Part shown: in pieces, positions 9,342 to 20,374 of the stretch | Position numbering within the stretch: the first letter of the stretch is position 1 | Layout: every line of letters begins with the position of its first letter | Source: Cellvibrio sp. KY-YJ-3 | Lineage (GTDB): Bacteria; Pseudomonadota; Gammaproteobacteria; Pseudomonadales; Cellvibrionaceae | Assembly (NCBI RefSeq): GCF_008806955.1 | Contig: NZ_CP031727.1 | Span: 3,982,001 to 4,046,000 of the forward strand | DNA length: 64,000 bases | Reading direction: 5' to 3' | Notes under the pieces: generated by a model | Told to the model about the DNA's origin: nothing | What the model saw: the letters and a program-made list of their open reading frames with translations, nothing else | Databases searched by the model: none | Made by a program: the position numbers and the translations under genes

Positions 9342-9561
9342 AACGGTGGAGATCCCCTGCTTGCTTGCAAAAGAAATGGCGACAGCCGCTGTCACCCCGG
9401 TCAATATGATTTAAAAGTAGCAGGTTTATTTTTAGATGCGCGATTCAGCAAGAAACTGAAACAAAATTAATAACGCAAACGATGAGATGGGTAATTCAAT
9501 ACAAGATAAAAACTTAAAAAATATTATTTATATAGCGAAAAACAATTTAAACAGTAGCTCT

Positions 9562-9596
9562 AAAAAAAACGGCAACTTGATAGCTGCCGTTTTTTC
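9562..9596. terminator. Bidirectional hairpin terminator after fumarase
   Basis: Stem acggca/tgccgt with an A-run on one side (9562-9569) and a T-run on the other (9590-9595). On the minus strand it lies about 30 bases past the fumarase stop and ends that transcript before the chemosensory operon begins. Confidence 0.85.
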
Positions 9597-9624
9597 ATTT
9601 GAGAAGTAATTGCACTTGGGATAA

Positions 9625-11145
9625 TTATTGAACCGCAAGTACACCTTCTTCAATTTTGGCCTTCCAGATTTTCGGCCCGGTGTTATGTACCGATTCTCCG
9701 CGCGAATCCACCGCGACAGTTACCGGCATATCTTTTACGTCGAACTCATAAATGGCTTCCATCCCCAACTCAGGAAAGCCGAGCACCTTGGCAGACTTAA
9801 TCGCCTGGGCTACTAAATAGGCGGCGCCGCCCACGGCCATCAAGTACACCGACTTGTTATCGCGGATTGCTTCTATCGCCGCCGGGCCGCGCTCGGATTT
9901 ACCGATCATGCCAAGCAAACCAGTTTGTTCGAGCATGGTGCGAGTGAATTTATCCATACGCGTGGCGGTGGTGGGGCCTGCCGGGCCAACCACTTCATCG
10001 CGGATTGGATCAACCGGGCCGACGTAATAAATGAAGCGGCCTTTCATGCTCACCGGTAATTCTTCACCCTTGGCGAGCATATCGGTCATTTTCTTGTGCG
10101 CGGCATCGCGGCCAGTGAGCATCTTGCCGGAGAGCAAAATCGTCTCACCGGTTTTCCAATCCAACACGTCTTCTGGCTTCACTGTATCCAGATTTACGCG
10201 GCGCACGCTGTCGCCCACTTCCCAGGTGATATCTGGATAGTCTTCCAACGCTGGTGGCGTTTGGAAGGCGGGGCCGGAGCCATCCAGTACAAAGTGGGCG
10301 TGACGGGTTGCCGCGCAGTTGGGAATAATAGCGATGGCTTTGTTGGCCGCGTGGGTTGGATAGTCTTTGACTTTAATGTCCACTACGGTGGTCAAGCCAC
10401 CCAGGCCTTGTGCACCAATCCCCAGGCGATTCACTTTGTCGTACAGCTCAATGCGCAATTCTTCCGCGCGATTACTCGCCCCGCGCGCTTGCAACTCTTG
10501 GATATCCACTGGCTCCAGCAAAGCTTCTTTCGCCAGCAGCATGGCTTTTTCGGCAGTACCGCCAATGCCGATACCCAACATGCCCGGTGGGCACCAACCA
10601 GCCCCCATTTCCGGCACGACTTTTAATACCCAGTCCACTACTGAATCAGACGGGTTCAACATGGCAAATTTGGTTTTGGCTTCTGAACCACCACCCTTGG
10701 CGGCCACATGCACATCAACTGTATTACCGGGAACGATGTTGTAGTGAATTATCGCAGGCGTGTTATCGCCAGTATTTTTACGGGCACCATCCGGGTCGGC
10801 GAGAATTGAAGCGCGCAGCACGTTATCGGGGTTCATATAAGCGCGGCGCACGCCTTCGTTGACCATATCGGTCAGGCTCATTTGCGCGTCCCATTGCACA
10901 TCCATACCCACGGTGACAAACACGGTAACTATGCCGGTGTCCTGGCAAATGGGGCGATGGCCCATGGCACACATGCGCGAGTTAATCAGGATTTGCGCCA
11001 TCGCATCTTTAGCGGCTTTGCTCTCTTCGCGCTCGTAGGCTTTGTGGATGGCCTGGATGAAATCAACGGGATGGTAGTAGGAAATAAATTGCAGCGCATC
11101 GGCGACGCTGTCGATCAGATCTTGCTGGCGAATCACGGTTGGCAT
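9625..11145 (-). CDS. fumA: Class I (iron-sulfur) fumarate hydratase
   Basis: Interconverts fumarate and malate in the TCA cycle. It has 506 residues, the length of Pseudomonas single-polypeptide class I fumarases. The N-terminal catalytic part holds HRPICQDTG with a cluster-ligand cysteine, GGGSEAKTKFAM and GAGWCPPGMLGIGIGG. The C-terminal beta domain has GKMLTGRDAAHKKM and YVGPVDP. The 4Fe-4S cluster would make the enzyme oxygen-sensitive. The gene is monocistronic, with its own terminator downstream and a divergent chemoreceptor gene upstream. Confidence 0.96.
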   Translation of the reverse strand: MPTVIRQQDLIDSVADALQFISYYHPVDFIQAIHKAYEREESKAAKDAMAQILINSRMCAMGHRPICQDTGIVTVFVTVGMDVQWDAQMSLTDMVNEGVRRAYMNPDNVLRASILADPDGARKNTGDNTPAIIHYNIVPGNTVDVHVAAKGGGSEAKTKFAMLNPSDSVVDWVLKVVPEMGAGWCPPGMLGIGIGGTAEKAMLLAKEALLEPVDIQELQARGASNRAEELRIELYDKVNRLGIGAQGLGGLTTVVDIKVKDYPTHAANKAIAIIPNCAATRHAHFVLDGSGPAFQTPPALEDYPDITWEVGDSVRRVNLDTVKPEDVLDWKTGETILLSGKMLTGRDAAHKKMTDMLAKGEELPVSMKGRFIYYVGPVDPIRDEVVGPAGPTTATRMDKFTRTMLEQTGLLGMIGKSERGPAAIEAIRDNKSVYLMAVGGAAYLVAQAIKSAKVLGFPELGMEAIYEFDVKDMPVTVAVDSRGESVHNTGPKIWKAKIEEGVLAVQ

Positions 11146-11305
11146 AAGCGCATCTCTTGTTGTAGATAAAAAAGTGGCGCCAATTCTACACCATCAACTC
11201 CACAACAGGCGCTCGGGTAAATGACTTTATCAGCTTAAAAATTGTGCAATTTGCCAACTAACAACTAGGCTGAATTTAGCGCCACCCTTTAAGGAAGCAC
11301 CACCT

Positions 11306-13414
11306 ATGAATGCCCTATCACTCCGTTTCAAGCTCAGCCTGAGTATTGCGCTGATCCTCGCATTTAGCATGGGCACCTTGAGTTTCGTCGCCTGGCGTTC
11401 GATGTCGAACAACGCGCAAGAATCCATTGCGCGCAGCGCGGAATCCATGAAGGCGACTATTGATAACCGCCTGTTGGAAATCGCCCAGGTGAGCGCGCTG
11501 GAAACCAGCTCACTGCTCAATCGCAACTTTGATGTGGCACTGCACCTGGCCAGTATTTTGAGTGGCACCGCCCACGGCAGTGGCACACCCTACACGCGTG
11601 TACAAGTTAAAAAAATGACTTATGACATGTTGGTTGCCACACCGTCGGCATCATCCATTTACGCCCAGTTTGATAGCAACGGCTACGACAACCTCGACAG
11701 TGAATTTTTGGGCGATGCCGAGTACAGCTCGGAAACAGGCAGCCTGGGAATTTACTGGGTCGCAAACCCCCAAGGCCCAGTCTCCAGCCAAGTCAGTTAC
11801 GCCGATCAATACGATGCCACCATTGACACCAATGGCCTGCGTAAAGCCGAGTGGTATTTATGCAGCCGCGACACACGTAAACCCTGCCTAATGGAACCTT
11901 ATCTTTACGAGGTAACTCCGGGCAATAAAGTTTTACTTACCTCACTGGTTGCACCGGTTTTAGTGAACAATGAATTTCGCGGTGTTGCCGGTATCGATAT
12001 AGACCTGCCGGTGTTACAAAAAAATATTCTCGCGCAATCTGCCAATTTATATGACGGCAAAACCAGTATGTATTTACTGAGCGAACGCAATAATGTGGTA
12101 GCCAGCAGTATGCACCCTGAGTTTGTTGGCAAAGCACTTGTGGCCAGTGATAAAGACTTATTTGATGCACTCGCCGCCAGTAACAAAAACCAATTTATTT
12201 ACAAGGATCAAATTATCACTGTACAACCCATTAAAGCCGATGCTGTGCGTAGCGAGTGGAAAATGGTGATAGTTACGCCCTCCGTTATCGCGTACGACGT
12301 GGTGGATGAACTGAGCCAATCACTGCAGGAAAGTAGCTTATCTACGGCAACCAATATGATTGGTCTGGCGTTAATTCTGCTGGTAGTTTTTGTTGGTGTG
12401 GTGTCGCTGTGGATTAAACAATCGACCAAACCTATCGTCAACATGAGCAATATGATGCGCGAGCTCGCCAGTTCCGACGGTGATTTAACACGCAAATTAA
12501 TTCCCTCGAATGACAAGGAATTAATTGATATGGCAGATGGCTTTAATAACTTCACTGAAAAATTACGCGCAATGATTCTCGCCTTAAAACAGGATTCCAT
12601 TCGCCTCAAAGAGCAAAGTAACAGCCTGACCGGAACCTCCAAAAATACACGCTCGGCAACGGAAATACAGGTGGAGCAAATTCAAAATATTATGACGGCG
12701 ATTCACCAAATGTCAGCTACCGCCAATGAAGTTGCCAAACTCGCCAGTAATACTTCCAGCGATTCACAAGCTTCAGTAAAAGAGATCAATAACGCGCGGG
12801 ATTTATTCCAACGCACCGTAGAAGAATTTAAAGGCGTAGCGACCGACTTCTCCAACTCCAGTCAAAAAATTCAGCTGGTAGCCGAAAGTAGCAATAAAAT
12901 CAGTGGCATTACCGATGTTATTCAAAGCATTGCCGCACAAACCAATCTACTCGCATTAAATGCAGCGATTGAAGCGGCGCGCGCCGGTGAACAAGGGCGT
13001 GGTTTTGCGGTAGTAGCCGATGAAGTGCGTTCACTCGCGGCGCGCACTCAACAATCCACCGAGGAAATTAAAAATTTAATTCAGGGTTTACAACAACAAG
13101 TTGATCAAACCGTTGTGCAAATAAACCAAAACACCCAGCGGGTTGGTGACACGCTCGTGGAAGCGGAACATGCCTACGAGCGCCTGACGACAGCTACTCA
13201 AGGTATTAATTCGATTACTGATAGCGCCTATCAAGTCGCGGCCGCCGCGGAAGAGCAAAATCAGGTTACAGAAGAAATTAATCGCAACATCTCCGCCATT
13301 GGCGATGCAACGCAAGAACTTGAACGCTTGTCGCACAGCGTATTTTCCGCGAGTGGCAATGTGGACAAAATCACGCAGGATATTGACGGGCATTTGTCGC
13401 AACTACGCTGCTAG
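11306..13414 (+). CDS. Methyl-accepting chemotaxis protein with periplasmic Cache sensor
   Basis: Transmembrane chemoreceptor of 702 residues. TM1 is at about 7-30 and a large periplasmic domain of double-Cache size spans about 31-345; it contains the blocks [18 protein letters not shown]-like sequence and GVAGIDIDL typical of dCache_1. TM2 is at about 351-370, followed by HAMP (about 371-424). The signalling hairpin has the tip [22 protein letters not shown]. No CheR-docking pentapeptide is present at the C-terminus (HLSQLRC). AAGGA lies eleven bases before the ATG. dCache receptors of this type often bind amino acids, but the ligand here is not evident. Confidence 0.93.
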   Translation: MNALSLRFKLSLSIALILAFSMGTLSFVAWRSMSNNAQESIARSAESMKATIDNRLLEIAQVSALETSSLLNRNFDVALHLASILSGTAHGSGTPYTRVQVKKMTYDMLVATPSASSIYAQFDSNGYDNLDSEFLGDAEYSSETGSLGIYWVANPQGPVSSQVSYADQYDATIDTNGLRKAEWYLCSRDTRKPCLMEPYLYEVTPGNKVLLTSLVAPVLVNNEFRGVAGIDIDLPVLQKNILAQSANLYDGKTSMYLLSERNNVVASSMHPEFVGKALVASDKDLFDALAASNKNQFIYKDQIITVQPIKADAVRSEWKMVIVTPSVIAYDVVDELSQSLQESSLSTATNMIGLALILLVVFVGVVSLWIKQSTKPIVNMSNMMRELASSDGDLTRKLIPSNDKELIDMADGFNNFTEKLRAMILALKQDSIRLKEQSNSLTGTSKNTRSATEIQVEQIQNIMTAIHQMSATANEVAKLASNTSSDSQASVKEINNARDLFQRTVEEFKGVATDFSNSSQKIQLVAESSNKISGITDVIQSIAAQTNLLALNAAIEAARAGEQGRGFAVVADEVRSLAARTQQSTEEIKNLIQGLQQQVDQTVVQINQNTQRVGDTLVEAEHAYERLTTATQGINSITDSAYQVAAAAEEQNQVTEEINRNISAIGDATQELERLSHSVFSASGNVDKITQDIDGHLSQLRC

Positions 13415-13466
13415 CAATAGCTATTGCCGTGCATTAAATAAATCACCACCGGACAGGAGATTGACC

Positions 13467-14159
13467 GTGAAGCTTATTGGTACTTATCAGCTGGCGGCAT
13501 TGTGTTTAGCAACCGTAAATCTGGCGGCACCAGTGCAAGCAGAGGTATCAGGCAAAGTCTCGTTTGTTAGCAATTATCTCTCCTATGGTTTATCACAAAC
13601 ACAGGATGACCCGGCACTGCAATTCACCACCACCTGGTCGGGCGAATCAGGTTTATATCTAAGCGGTTGGGCATCACAAGTAGATTTTGGAGAGGAGACC
13701 GATACCGAAATCGGCGTCTATGCCGGGTACTACAACACATTTTCCGACACACTATCGCTTGACGCAGGCATCGCCCAATTTTTGTATGAGGGCGCAGATA
13801 TCAGTGACGATTACAGCTACAACGAAGTTTATGCCACCTTACACACTTCACTATTAAGCCTCGGGTTTCATTACGCATGGGATTATTTTGGTAGCGGAGC
13901 CGAGTACACCGTAGTGCAAGTTTCCAAACAATTTCCGCTTAACGATTGGTTCAACTTAACTCTGGGAGCTGACTATGCAGTCACGGGCGATGAAAATAAA
14001 TATTCAATTCTGGGGGAATCTGATTATTTGCATTATTTTCTTCGTGCAGAAAAAGACTGGCTTGGTTTGCAGTGGAGTTTGAGCGTACATGAAACCACTA
14101 TGCCTGAAACAGAAACCGATGAGGCGCGCGCAGTTGCAGGTATTGGTTGGGCTTTTTAA
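13467..14159 (+). CDS. TorF-family putative outer-membrane porin
   Basis: About 230 residues with a signal peptide ending near PVQA|EVSG. The mature part is a series of alternating amphipathic strands rich in Tyr, Trp and Gly (FVSNYLSYGLSQTQ, GLYLSGWASQVDFG, EIGVYAGYYN), ending in an aromatic residue (GWAF) as outer-membrane barrels do. The N-terminal pattern matches the TorF/Gcw_chp family. I start at GTG 13467, preceded by AGGAGA. The frame is open further upstream into the chemoreceptor gene, but that would bury the signal peptide. It lies 53 bases after the chemoreceptor gene and may be co-transcribed with it. Substrate unknown. Confidence 0.85.
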   Translation: MKLIGTYQLAALCLATVNLAAPVQAEVSGKVSFVSNYLSYGLSQTQDDPALQFTTTWSGESGLYLSGWASQVDFGEETDTEIGVYAGYYNTFSDTLSLDAGIAQFLYEGADISDDYSYNEVYATLHTSLLSLGFHYAWDYFGSGAEYTVVQVSKQFPLNDWFNLTLGADYAVTGDENKYSILGESDYLHYFLRAEKDWLGLQWSLSVHETTMPETETDEARAVAGIGWAF

Positions 14160-14192
14160 AGAAAAATAGCGAAGAAAATAAGCAAAGTAAAA

Positions 14193-14218
14193 GCGCCCCG
14201 GTAAAAAACCCGGGGCAC
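14193..14218. terminator. Hairpin between convergent genes
   Basis: Seven-base GC stem gccccgg/ccggggc with an A-rich loop (14195-14216). It lies between the convergent TorF-like gene and the coiled-coil protein gene. The flanking T-runs are short, so it is probably a modest bidirectional terminator. Confidence 0.6.
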
Positions 14219-14230
14219 TGGTGTGGGTGT

Positions 14231-15010
14231 TTAGGGCTTGGCGGTTAGCTGTTGTTTAATCTGCAACAGCTCGCGATTGGTGCTGCGACGGAAGTCATCA
14301 ATAGCCGCAATCGCCTCATCATGATTGCGGATACGTGTCGCCAAGCTATCCAACGCTGTCATTTCCAGCGACATTTTGTCCAACTGCTCTTTCAGCTGCT
14401 GAACACTTTGGGTTTGCTGGCTAACACTGGTAGCCATGCCATCAATTTTTGCAGCCGCGCCATCGGCAACAGTTTTATTAGCCGCTAGCTCTTGCTTGAG
14501 GGAGGCCGCCGTTGTTTTTGCATCTGTTGCGGTTTTTTGTGCATTGGCAGCATCTCGCCCCACCGCCGTCGTTTTTTCTGTATTGGCAGCGATTGCTTTG
14601 CGATTGGTTTCAACCAAACCAGCGATACGACGCACTTCACCGTCTATTTTCTTCAAGTTGGACTGCAGCGTCACTACCGATGCACTGGACTCCTCAGACG
14701 TCATACTCAACTGCTGTTCCAAGCCCTGGATACGTGCATCCGCCTGTTTCAACATGGCTTGCGCTTGAAATAGCTGCCACCCTAAAAAACCTGCACCCGC
14801 TGCCGCAACCAACGCAATAACCAGAGCAACGGCTGGCAAACTGCTGGATGGCGCTTGAGTGTAAACCGGGGCCGATGCCGCTTTACGTGCAGGGCGAGCA
14901 GATGCAGGCTCGTCATCATGATCGCGAAGCGGCGCTTGCGGGCGACGCGATGTAGATTCCGCTGGTTCAGACACAGCGCCAGTGGACAATGTGGGTTCTC
15001 TGCGTTCCAT
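14231..15010 (-). CDS. Uncharacterised single-pass membrane protein with long periplasmic coiled coil
   Basis: I do not recognise a named family. The 259 residues comprise a charged, Pro/Arg-rich cytoplasmic N-terminus (1-55), one hydrophobic segment (about 58-82, LPAVALVIALVAAAGAGFLG) and then Ala/Thr/Lys/Gln-rich heptad-like sequence to the end, predicted coiled coil. The order is that of a cell-envelope scaffold or stalk protein. It is monocistronic: a terminator lies downstream and sodB, with its own terminator, lies upstream. No catalytic motif is visible. Confidence 0.8.
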   Translation of the reverse strand: MERREPTLSTGAVSEPAESTSRRPQAPLRDHDDEPASARPARKAASAPVYTQAPSSSLPAVALVIALVAAAGAGFLGWQLFQAQAMLKQADARIQGLEQQLSMTSEESSASVVTLQSNLKKIDGEVRRIAGLVETNRKAIAANTEKTTAVGRDAANAQKTATDAKTTAASLKQELAANKTVADGAAAKIDGMATSVSQQTQSVQQLKEQLDKMSLEMTALDSLATRIRNHDEAIAAIDDFRRSTNRELLQIKQQLTAKP

Positions 15011-15117
15011 AACAACAGCTACCTTAACGATGAGTCAGTGAAATAAATGGGTAATAAGTGCGCGCATTTTATAGCAGCAGCCCGCACAAACATAGGCTGC
15101 GATTTTTATTTCACGCA

Positions 15118-15144
15118 ATAAAAAAACGGGCCCGCAGGCCCGTT
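15118..15144 (-). terminator. Intrinsic terminator of sodB
   Basis: Stem acgggcc/ggcccgt with loop cgca, followed on the minus strand by seven T residues (complement of 15120-15126). It lies 19 bases past the sodB stop. Confidence 0.9.
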
Positions 15145-15162
15145 TCCAGTGCAAACAACTAA

Positions 15163-15747
15163 TTACTTGGCGTAGTTAGCGTTCACAAATTCCCAGTTCA
15201 CCAACGCCCAGAAAGCGTTCATGTAGGTTGGGCGCGCATTGCGGTAGTCGATGTAGTAAGCGTGTTCCCACAAATCCACAGTCAGAATGGGGGTCACAGA
15301 CGCGTCAGTCAATGGAGTAGCTGCGTTGCTAGTGTTAACAATAGCTACTGAACCATCGGCTTTTTTCACCAACCAGGTCCAGCTTGAACCGAAATTGTTG
15401 ATGGCAGAGTTAGTGAACTCTTCTTTAAATTTGTCGAATGAACCAAAGGCTGCATTGATTGCATCTGCTACTGCGCCAGTTGCTGCGCCGCCACCGTTGG
15501 GGCTCAGGCAGTGCCAGTAGAAGGTGTGGTTCCAAATTTGCGCAGCATTATTGAATACACCGCCAGAAGAAGTTTTGATCACATCTTCCAGGCTTTTGCC
15601 TTCAAATTCGGTGCCGGGAACCAAACCGTTCAACTTATCAACATAAGTTTTATGGTGCTTGCCGTGGTGAAATTCCAGAGTTTCTTTAGAAATGTGAGGA
15701 GCCAGAGCGTCAATTGCGTAAGGCAATGCGGGTAATTCAAAAGCCAT
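15163..15747 (-). CDS. sodB: Superoxide dismutase, iron type
   Basis: Cytoplasmic dismutation of superoxide to oxygen and peroxide. It has 194 residues, normal length. Metal ligands are visible: His27 in EFHHGKHHKTY, His in AAQIWNHTFYW, and Asp and His in VDLWEHAYYIDYRNARP. The Fe-type markers (FYWHCLSPNGGG, NFGSSWTWLV) favour SodB over the Mn enzyme. It follows groEL by 173 bases with a terminator between, so it is a separate unit. A ribosome-binding site AGGAGAAAC precedes the ATG. Confidence 0.96.
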   Translation of the reverse strand: MAFELPALPYAIDALAPHISKETLEFHHGKHHKTYVDKLNGLVPGTEFEGKSLEDVIKTSSGGVFNNAAQIWNHTFYWHCLSPNGGGAATGAVADAINAAFGSFDKFKEEFTNSAINNFGSSWTWLVKKADGSVAIVNTSNAATPLTDASVTPILTVDLWEHAYYIDYRNARPTYMNAFWALVNWEFVNANYAK

Positions 15748-15875
15748 GATGTTTCTCCTAATTCACGGTTGTGTAAATTTAGCGTTGTTCAAAATCCGGG
15801 GCAAATAATACCAACTAAATGATTTTGGCATTATTAAAAATTTGCTATCGCTATTTAAAAAAGAGTAGAGGCCGA

Positions 15876-15904
15876 AAACAATTGCGGCCCACTAGGGGCC
15901 GCAA
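15876..15904 (-). terminator. Intrinsic terminator of groESL
   Basis: Nine-base stem ttgcggccc/gggccgcaa (15882-15904) followed on the minus strand by TTGTTTTC. It starts 17 bases after the groEL stop. Confidence 0.8.
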
Positions 15905-15920
15905 CTATCGATGGGTCGAT

Positions 15921-17579
<1,659 letters not shown>

Positions 17580-17636
17580 TTAACCCAAGGAGATCGACGC
17601 AATGCGACCTCACCTTACATTTTTGCAGCGTCTGGT

Positions 17637-17927
17637 TTACACCAATACGGCTTTGATATCTGACTCGTTGAGGATAACCAACTCTTCGCCATCAATAGTG
17701 ATAGTGTCGCTACCGGCATATTTACCGAATACCACTACGTCACCTACTTTTACATCCAATGGGCGCAGCTCACCGCTCGCCAGTACGCGGCCATTACCTA
17801 CAGCAACCACTTCGCCTTGATTAGGCTTTTCTTTCGCAGCGCCAGACAAAATGATGCCACCGGCAGTTTTGGTTTCTTCTTCTTTGCGACGAATAACAAC
17901 GCGATCGTGTAACGGACGAATTTTCAT
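17637..17927 (-). CDS. groS: Co-chaperonin GroES
   Basis: Heptameric lid of the GroEL chamber, 96 residues beginning [14 protein letters not shown], the family start. The mobile-loop region [18 protein letters not shown] and the GKYAG motif are intact. ATG at 17927 is preferred by homology; an ATG six bases upstream (17933) is nearer AGGAG and may also be used. Confidence 0.97.
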   Translation of the reverse strand: MKIRPLHDRVVIRRKEEETKTAGGIILSGAAKEKPNQGEVVAVGNGRVLASGELRPLDVKVGDVVVFGKYAGSDTITIDGEELVILNESDIKAVLV

Positions 17928-17966
17928 GAACATTTGTCTCCTAAACAAACAGGTTAAACGAGCGAA

Positions 17967-18000
17967 GAGCCAGACTCTTGATCACAAGAGCGCATGGCTC
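17967..18000 (-). promoter_or_regulatory. Stem-loop at the 5' end of the groESL leader
   Basis: Outer arms GAGCCA/TGGCTC (17967-17972 and 17995-18000) enclose a perfect inner hairpin CTCTTG-atca-CAAGAG (17975-17990). It lies within ten bases of the start site predicted from the heat-shock promoter, so it would form a 5'-terminal hairpin in the mRNA, perhaps stabilising it. It does not match the CIRCE operator. Confidence 0.55.
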
Positions 18001-18005
18001 AGGCT

Positions 18006-18040
18006 TGATGACATATAGGGATGGTCTTGAAGGTTTCAAG
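18006..18040 (-). promoter_or_regulatory. Heat-shock (sigma-32) promoter of groESL
   Basis: On the minus strand CTTGAAA (18034-18040), a 13-base spacer, and CCCTATAT (18013-18020) match the sigma-32 consensus CTTGAAA / CCCCATNT closely. Predicted start near 18006, giving a leader of about 80 bases to groES. The -35 element is also the first half of an inverted repeat, CTTGAA-N3-TTCAAG (18026-18040). Confidence 0.8.
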
Positions 18041-18244
18041 GCCCATCAGTAAGGCCACCGATCTACAGGATCAACCCGGAAACCGGTAGCCAATAAAGCG
18101 GTGAAACCTATGTGGGGTTAGCAATGGGGATTTCAACCTGAGGGGGCAAAAAATCTTGCAATAAAAGTGGTTTCTTTCATTTACGGCAGAAATCAGGGCA
18201 TCTTTGGCCCTATTGAGCGAAAGGTTATTTAGCAGGGAGCTGTA

Positions 18245-18796
18245 TTAGTTAGAGGGACGCTTATCGTCAGGTGATGCTTCGGCTGGCTGATCGATCAATA
18301 GACCTTGGTGTTTGGGGTCGCTCTCATCATCGCGGGCAGCAGGCCCTTGATGCTCATAGACAGTGCCCCGCCCAGCAGCAGTGGCGTCACGCTTAAAACC
18401 TGCCGAGGTAAAACCCGCCGTGTAAAAGCCACTTGCCGAGGCGCGCATCGCCATTTTGGCCAACCAACGTTTTAACAGCAACTGCCGAACCAGCGGAATA
18501 AAACAGAGCACCGCCAAAAGATCGGTGAGGAAACCAGGGATTATCAACAGCACTGCACCCACCGCTTTAAACAGATTGCCGGCCAACGCCTGCGCGGGCA
18601 ACTCGCCCTCCATTCGCATGTTTTGCGCGGTGCGCAGCATGCTGGAGGCTCCCAGGTAGCGAAGCAGGTTCACACCAAGTACGATCATCAATGCCAACCA
18701 GCCAATCACTGCCAAAGCGCCCACTTCACTGCCGATTTCAATCATCAACCAGAGTTCGATAATGGGCAGTAACAGAATTAGCAGTGGCAGACGCAT
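18245..18796 (-). CDS. fxsA: FxsA family cytoplasmic membrane protein
   Basis: Small inner-membrane protein of 183 residues with hydrophobic segments at about 1-20, 25-50 and 75-105 (LLLPIIELWLMIEIG, WLALMIVLGVNLLRY, AVLLIIPGFLTDLLAVLCFIPL) and a charged cytoplasmic tail. E. coli FxsA overexpression blocks exclusion of phage T7 by the F plasmid; its normal role is unclear. The ATG at 18796 has GGAAA upstream; a GTG at 18814 is the alternative. As in many proteobacteria, the gene sits next to groESL. Confidence 0.9.
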   Translation of the reverse strand: MRLPLLILLLPIIELWLMIEIGSEVGALAVIGWLALMIVLGVNLLRYLGASSMLRTAQNMRMEGELPAQALAGNLFKAVGAVLLIIPGFLTDLLAVLCFIPLVRQLLLKRWLAKMAMRASASGFYTAGFTSAGFKRDATAAGRGTVYEHQGPAARDDESDPKHQGLLIDQPAEASPDDKRPSN

Positions 18797-18827
18797 AACA
18801 GATTTCCAATACACAAGGCCGGGCAGT

Positions 18828-19859
18828 TTACCACTTGTAACTCACCCCCAGCGACATTCGCGTGTCCTTGTCCTGACGGGTGGGTTGCGGATCGGTATCC
18901 AACCAGTAATCAATTTTAAATTCAGAATAAATCCGCTCAAGAATCTTGGAACTTAGGCCGGTCGAGGTTTTTAACTGTAGGTTAGGGTCTTGTTCGGTCG
19001 ACTGCAGCAGTTCGTTATTGTGAAAAAAACCAACCCCCCAAGGAAGGTTGTAACGAAAATCCAGCGCCATGCCCAAGGCCATAAAGTCATCCTCAAGGGC
19101 ATAGTCGCCCACCAAATCGGCAGGTAATTGGTAGGATTCCTGATGCAACGCTAAACCCGACCTCAGTGATAACGCCATCGTTTTGTTATCAAAGAACTGA
19201 TAGCCCGTGCCAGAACCAAAGCGCTGGTAGGTACGCATGCCCCGCTGTGGGTCGGCACCGGCAAGCACACTGTTGTACCAAAACCAATGCTCCCCAAAAA
19301 ACCAATCCAGGGCGTAACGGCTATTCCAGCGCTTTTGGGGGCGCGAGTAGTTCCATGAGGCCCGCGAGAACTCGCCGCCAAACAGGTGGCGAAAATCGTT
19401 GCGGCGCAGACTGAATTCCCCTTGGGCATTCCATTCATCTCGCACTTCATTACCGCGCGAGTATGCCCCCCACAGGTTGATCCGCCCCTGATGGGTATAG
19501 CTGCCTTTTTTAAACTCTTCATAAGGCATGAGTGTTTTTATGCGTAGCAGAGATGCACGCTTGATGCGGTTGGGATCACCACAGTGATAACGCAAAAACT
19601 CCGCATCCATTGGTTGCAAATGACAAGGTAACTTGTTGCCATTGATTTTTAATGCAACGTCGCTCTGGATATTTTTGATATTGGTCTTTTTAATCTGCTG
19701 CTCGCCAAAGTTGGTGGAACGCCACAGCAGATGCTCCTCATCAATACTCACTAACTCGCCTTCCAATCGGTCGCCGTTGAGTAGCTCAACAACGCCGGCA
19801 AGGGCAACATCAACCTGCAGCAACAACAGCAAAACAATAAGTGATGTGGTTTTTTTCAC
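18828..19859 (-). CDS. DUF481 family outer-membrane protein
   Basis: 343 residues with a signal peptide (cleavage near ALA|GVVELLNGDRLEGEL). Residues about 23-100 form a small-domain region (NGDRLEGELVSIDEEHLLW) often seen before DUF481. The remainder consists of alternating strands with many aromatics and ends in YKW, consistent with a beta barrel: INLWGAYSRGN, SRYALDWFFGEHWFWYN, YSEFKIDYWLDTD. Function of the family is unknown; porin-like or salt-related roles have been suggested. It lies 31 bases upstream of fxsA. Confidence 0.85.
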   Translation of the reverse strand: MKKTTSLIVLLLLLQVDVALAGVVELLNGDRLEGELVSIDEEHLLWRSTNFGEQQIKKTNIKNIQSDVALKINGNKLPCHLQPMDAEFLRYHCGDPNRIKRASLLRIKTLMPYEEFKKGSYTHQGRINLWGAYSRGNEVRDEWNAQGEFSLRRNDFRHLFGGEFSRASWNYSRPQKRWNSRYALDWFFGEHWFWYNSVLAGADPQRGMRTYQRFGSGTGYQFFDNKTMALSLRSGLALHQESYQLPADLVGDYALEDDFMALGMALDFRYNLPWGVGFFHNNELLQSTEQDPNLQLKTSTGLSSKILERIYSEFKIDYWLDTDPQPTRQDKDTRMSLGVSYKW

Positions 19860-20029
19860 AGCGAGACCTTTTACAAGGAATGGTTTATTGGACGGCTAAT
19901 TATCATTAAAGTGACGCCACACCAGCACTGCAATGCCAGAAATGTTAATAGTGTTAACTTAAGTTTCCTCGGGTTTATTGATGTAAATTCAATATTCACT
20001 TGAGCAAAATAGCGAGCCAACTACGCCCC

Positions 20030-20374
20030 ATGAGTAATTCCAGCCAACACAAGGAAGCCATCTACCTTGCATTAATGACCATTCCCGCCGGAAAAGTGGT
20101 GACTTATGGCGAATTGGCCAGGCTCGCAGGCTTGCCTGGCGCCGCTCGTCTTGCAGGTACACTCATGGCAGGTTTGAGCGAGAACACCGCCCTGCCCTGG
20201 CACAGGGTTATAAATGCCCAGGGGCGAATTTCACTACCGGAAAATTCCCCCGCACGAAACATGCAACAGACGCGGTTAGAAGCAGAGGGCGTGATATTTG
20301 AGCGAGGGAAAATTAATCTGCGGATTTACAGTTACAATGCTGAGCCAACCCGCTCAAACACTCACAAAAAATGA
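20030..20374 (+). CDS. Alkyltransferase-like (ATL) DNA-repair protein
   Basis: A 114-residue protein with the DNA-binding fold of O6-alkylguanine-DNA alkyltransferase: GKVVTYGELARLAGLPGAAR forms the recognition helix region. The active-site motif PCHR is replaced by PWHR (56-59, Trp57), so it cannot accept alkyl groups. ATL proteins bind O6-alkylguanine, flip it out and hand the lesion to nucleotide excision repair. ATG 20030 is used rather than the upstream in-frame TTG. Its stop overlaps the ATG of ampG by four bases, so the two are translationally coupled. Confidence 0.9.
   Translation: MSNSSQHKEAIYLALMTIPAGKVVTYGELARLAGLPGAARLAGTLMAGLSENTALPWHRVINAQGRISLPENSPARNMQQTRLEAEGVIFERGKINLRIYSYNAEPTRSNTHKK

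Noticed and set aside
10096-10862. Several long open frames antisense to the fumarase gene
   Set aside because: GC-rich third-position shadows of a well-conserved gene; no family sequence.
17967-18000. CIRCE-type HrcA operator near groES
   Set aside because: Arms do not match TTAGCACTC/GAGTGCTAA; only a hairpin is present.
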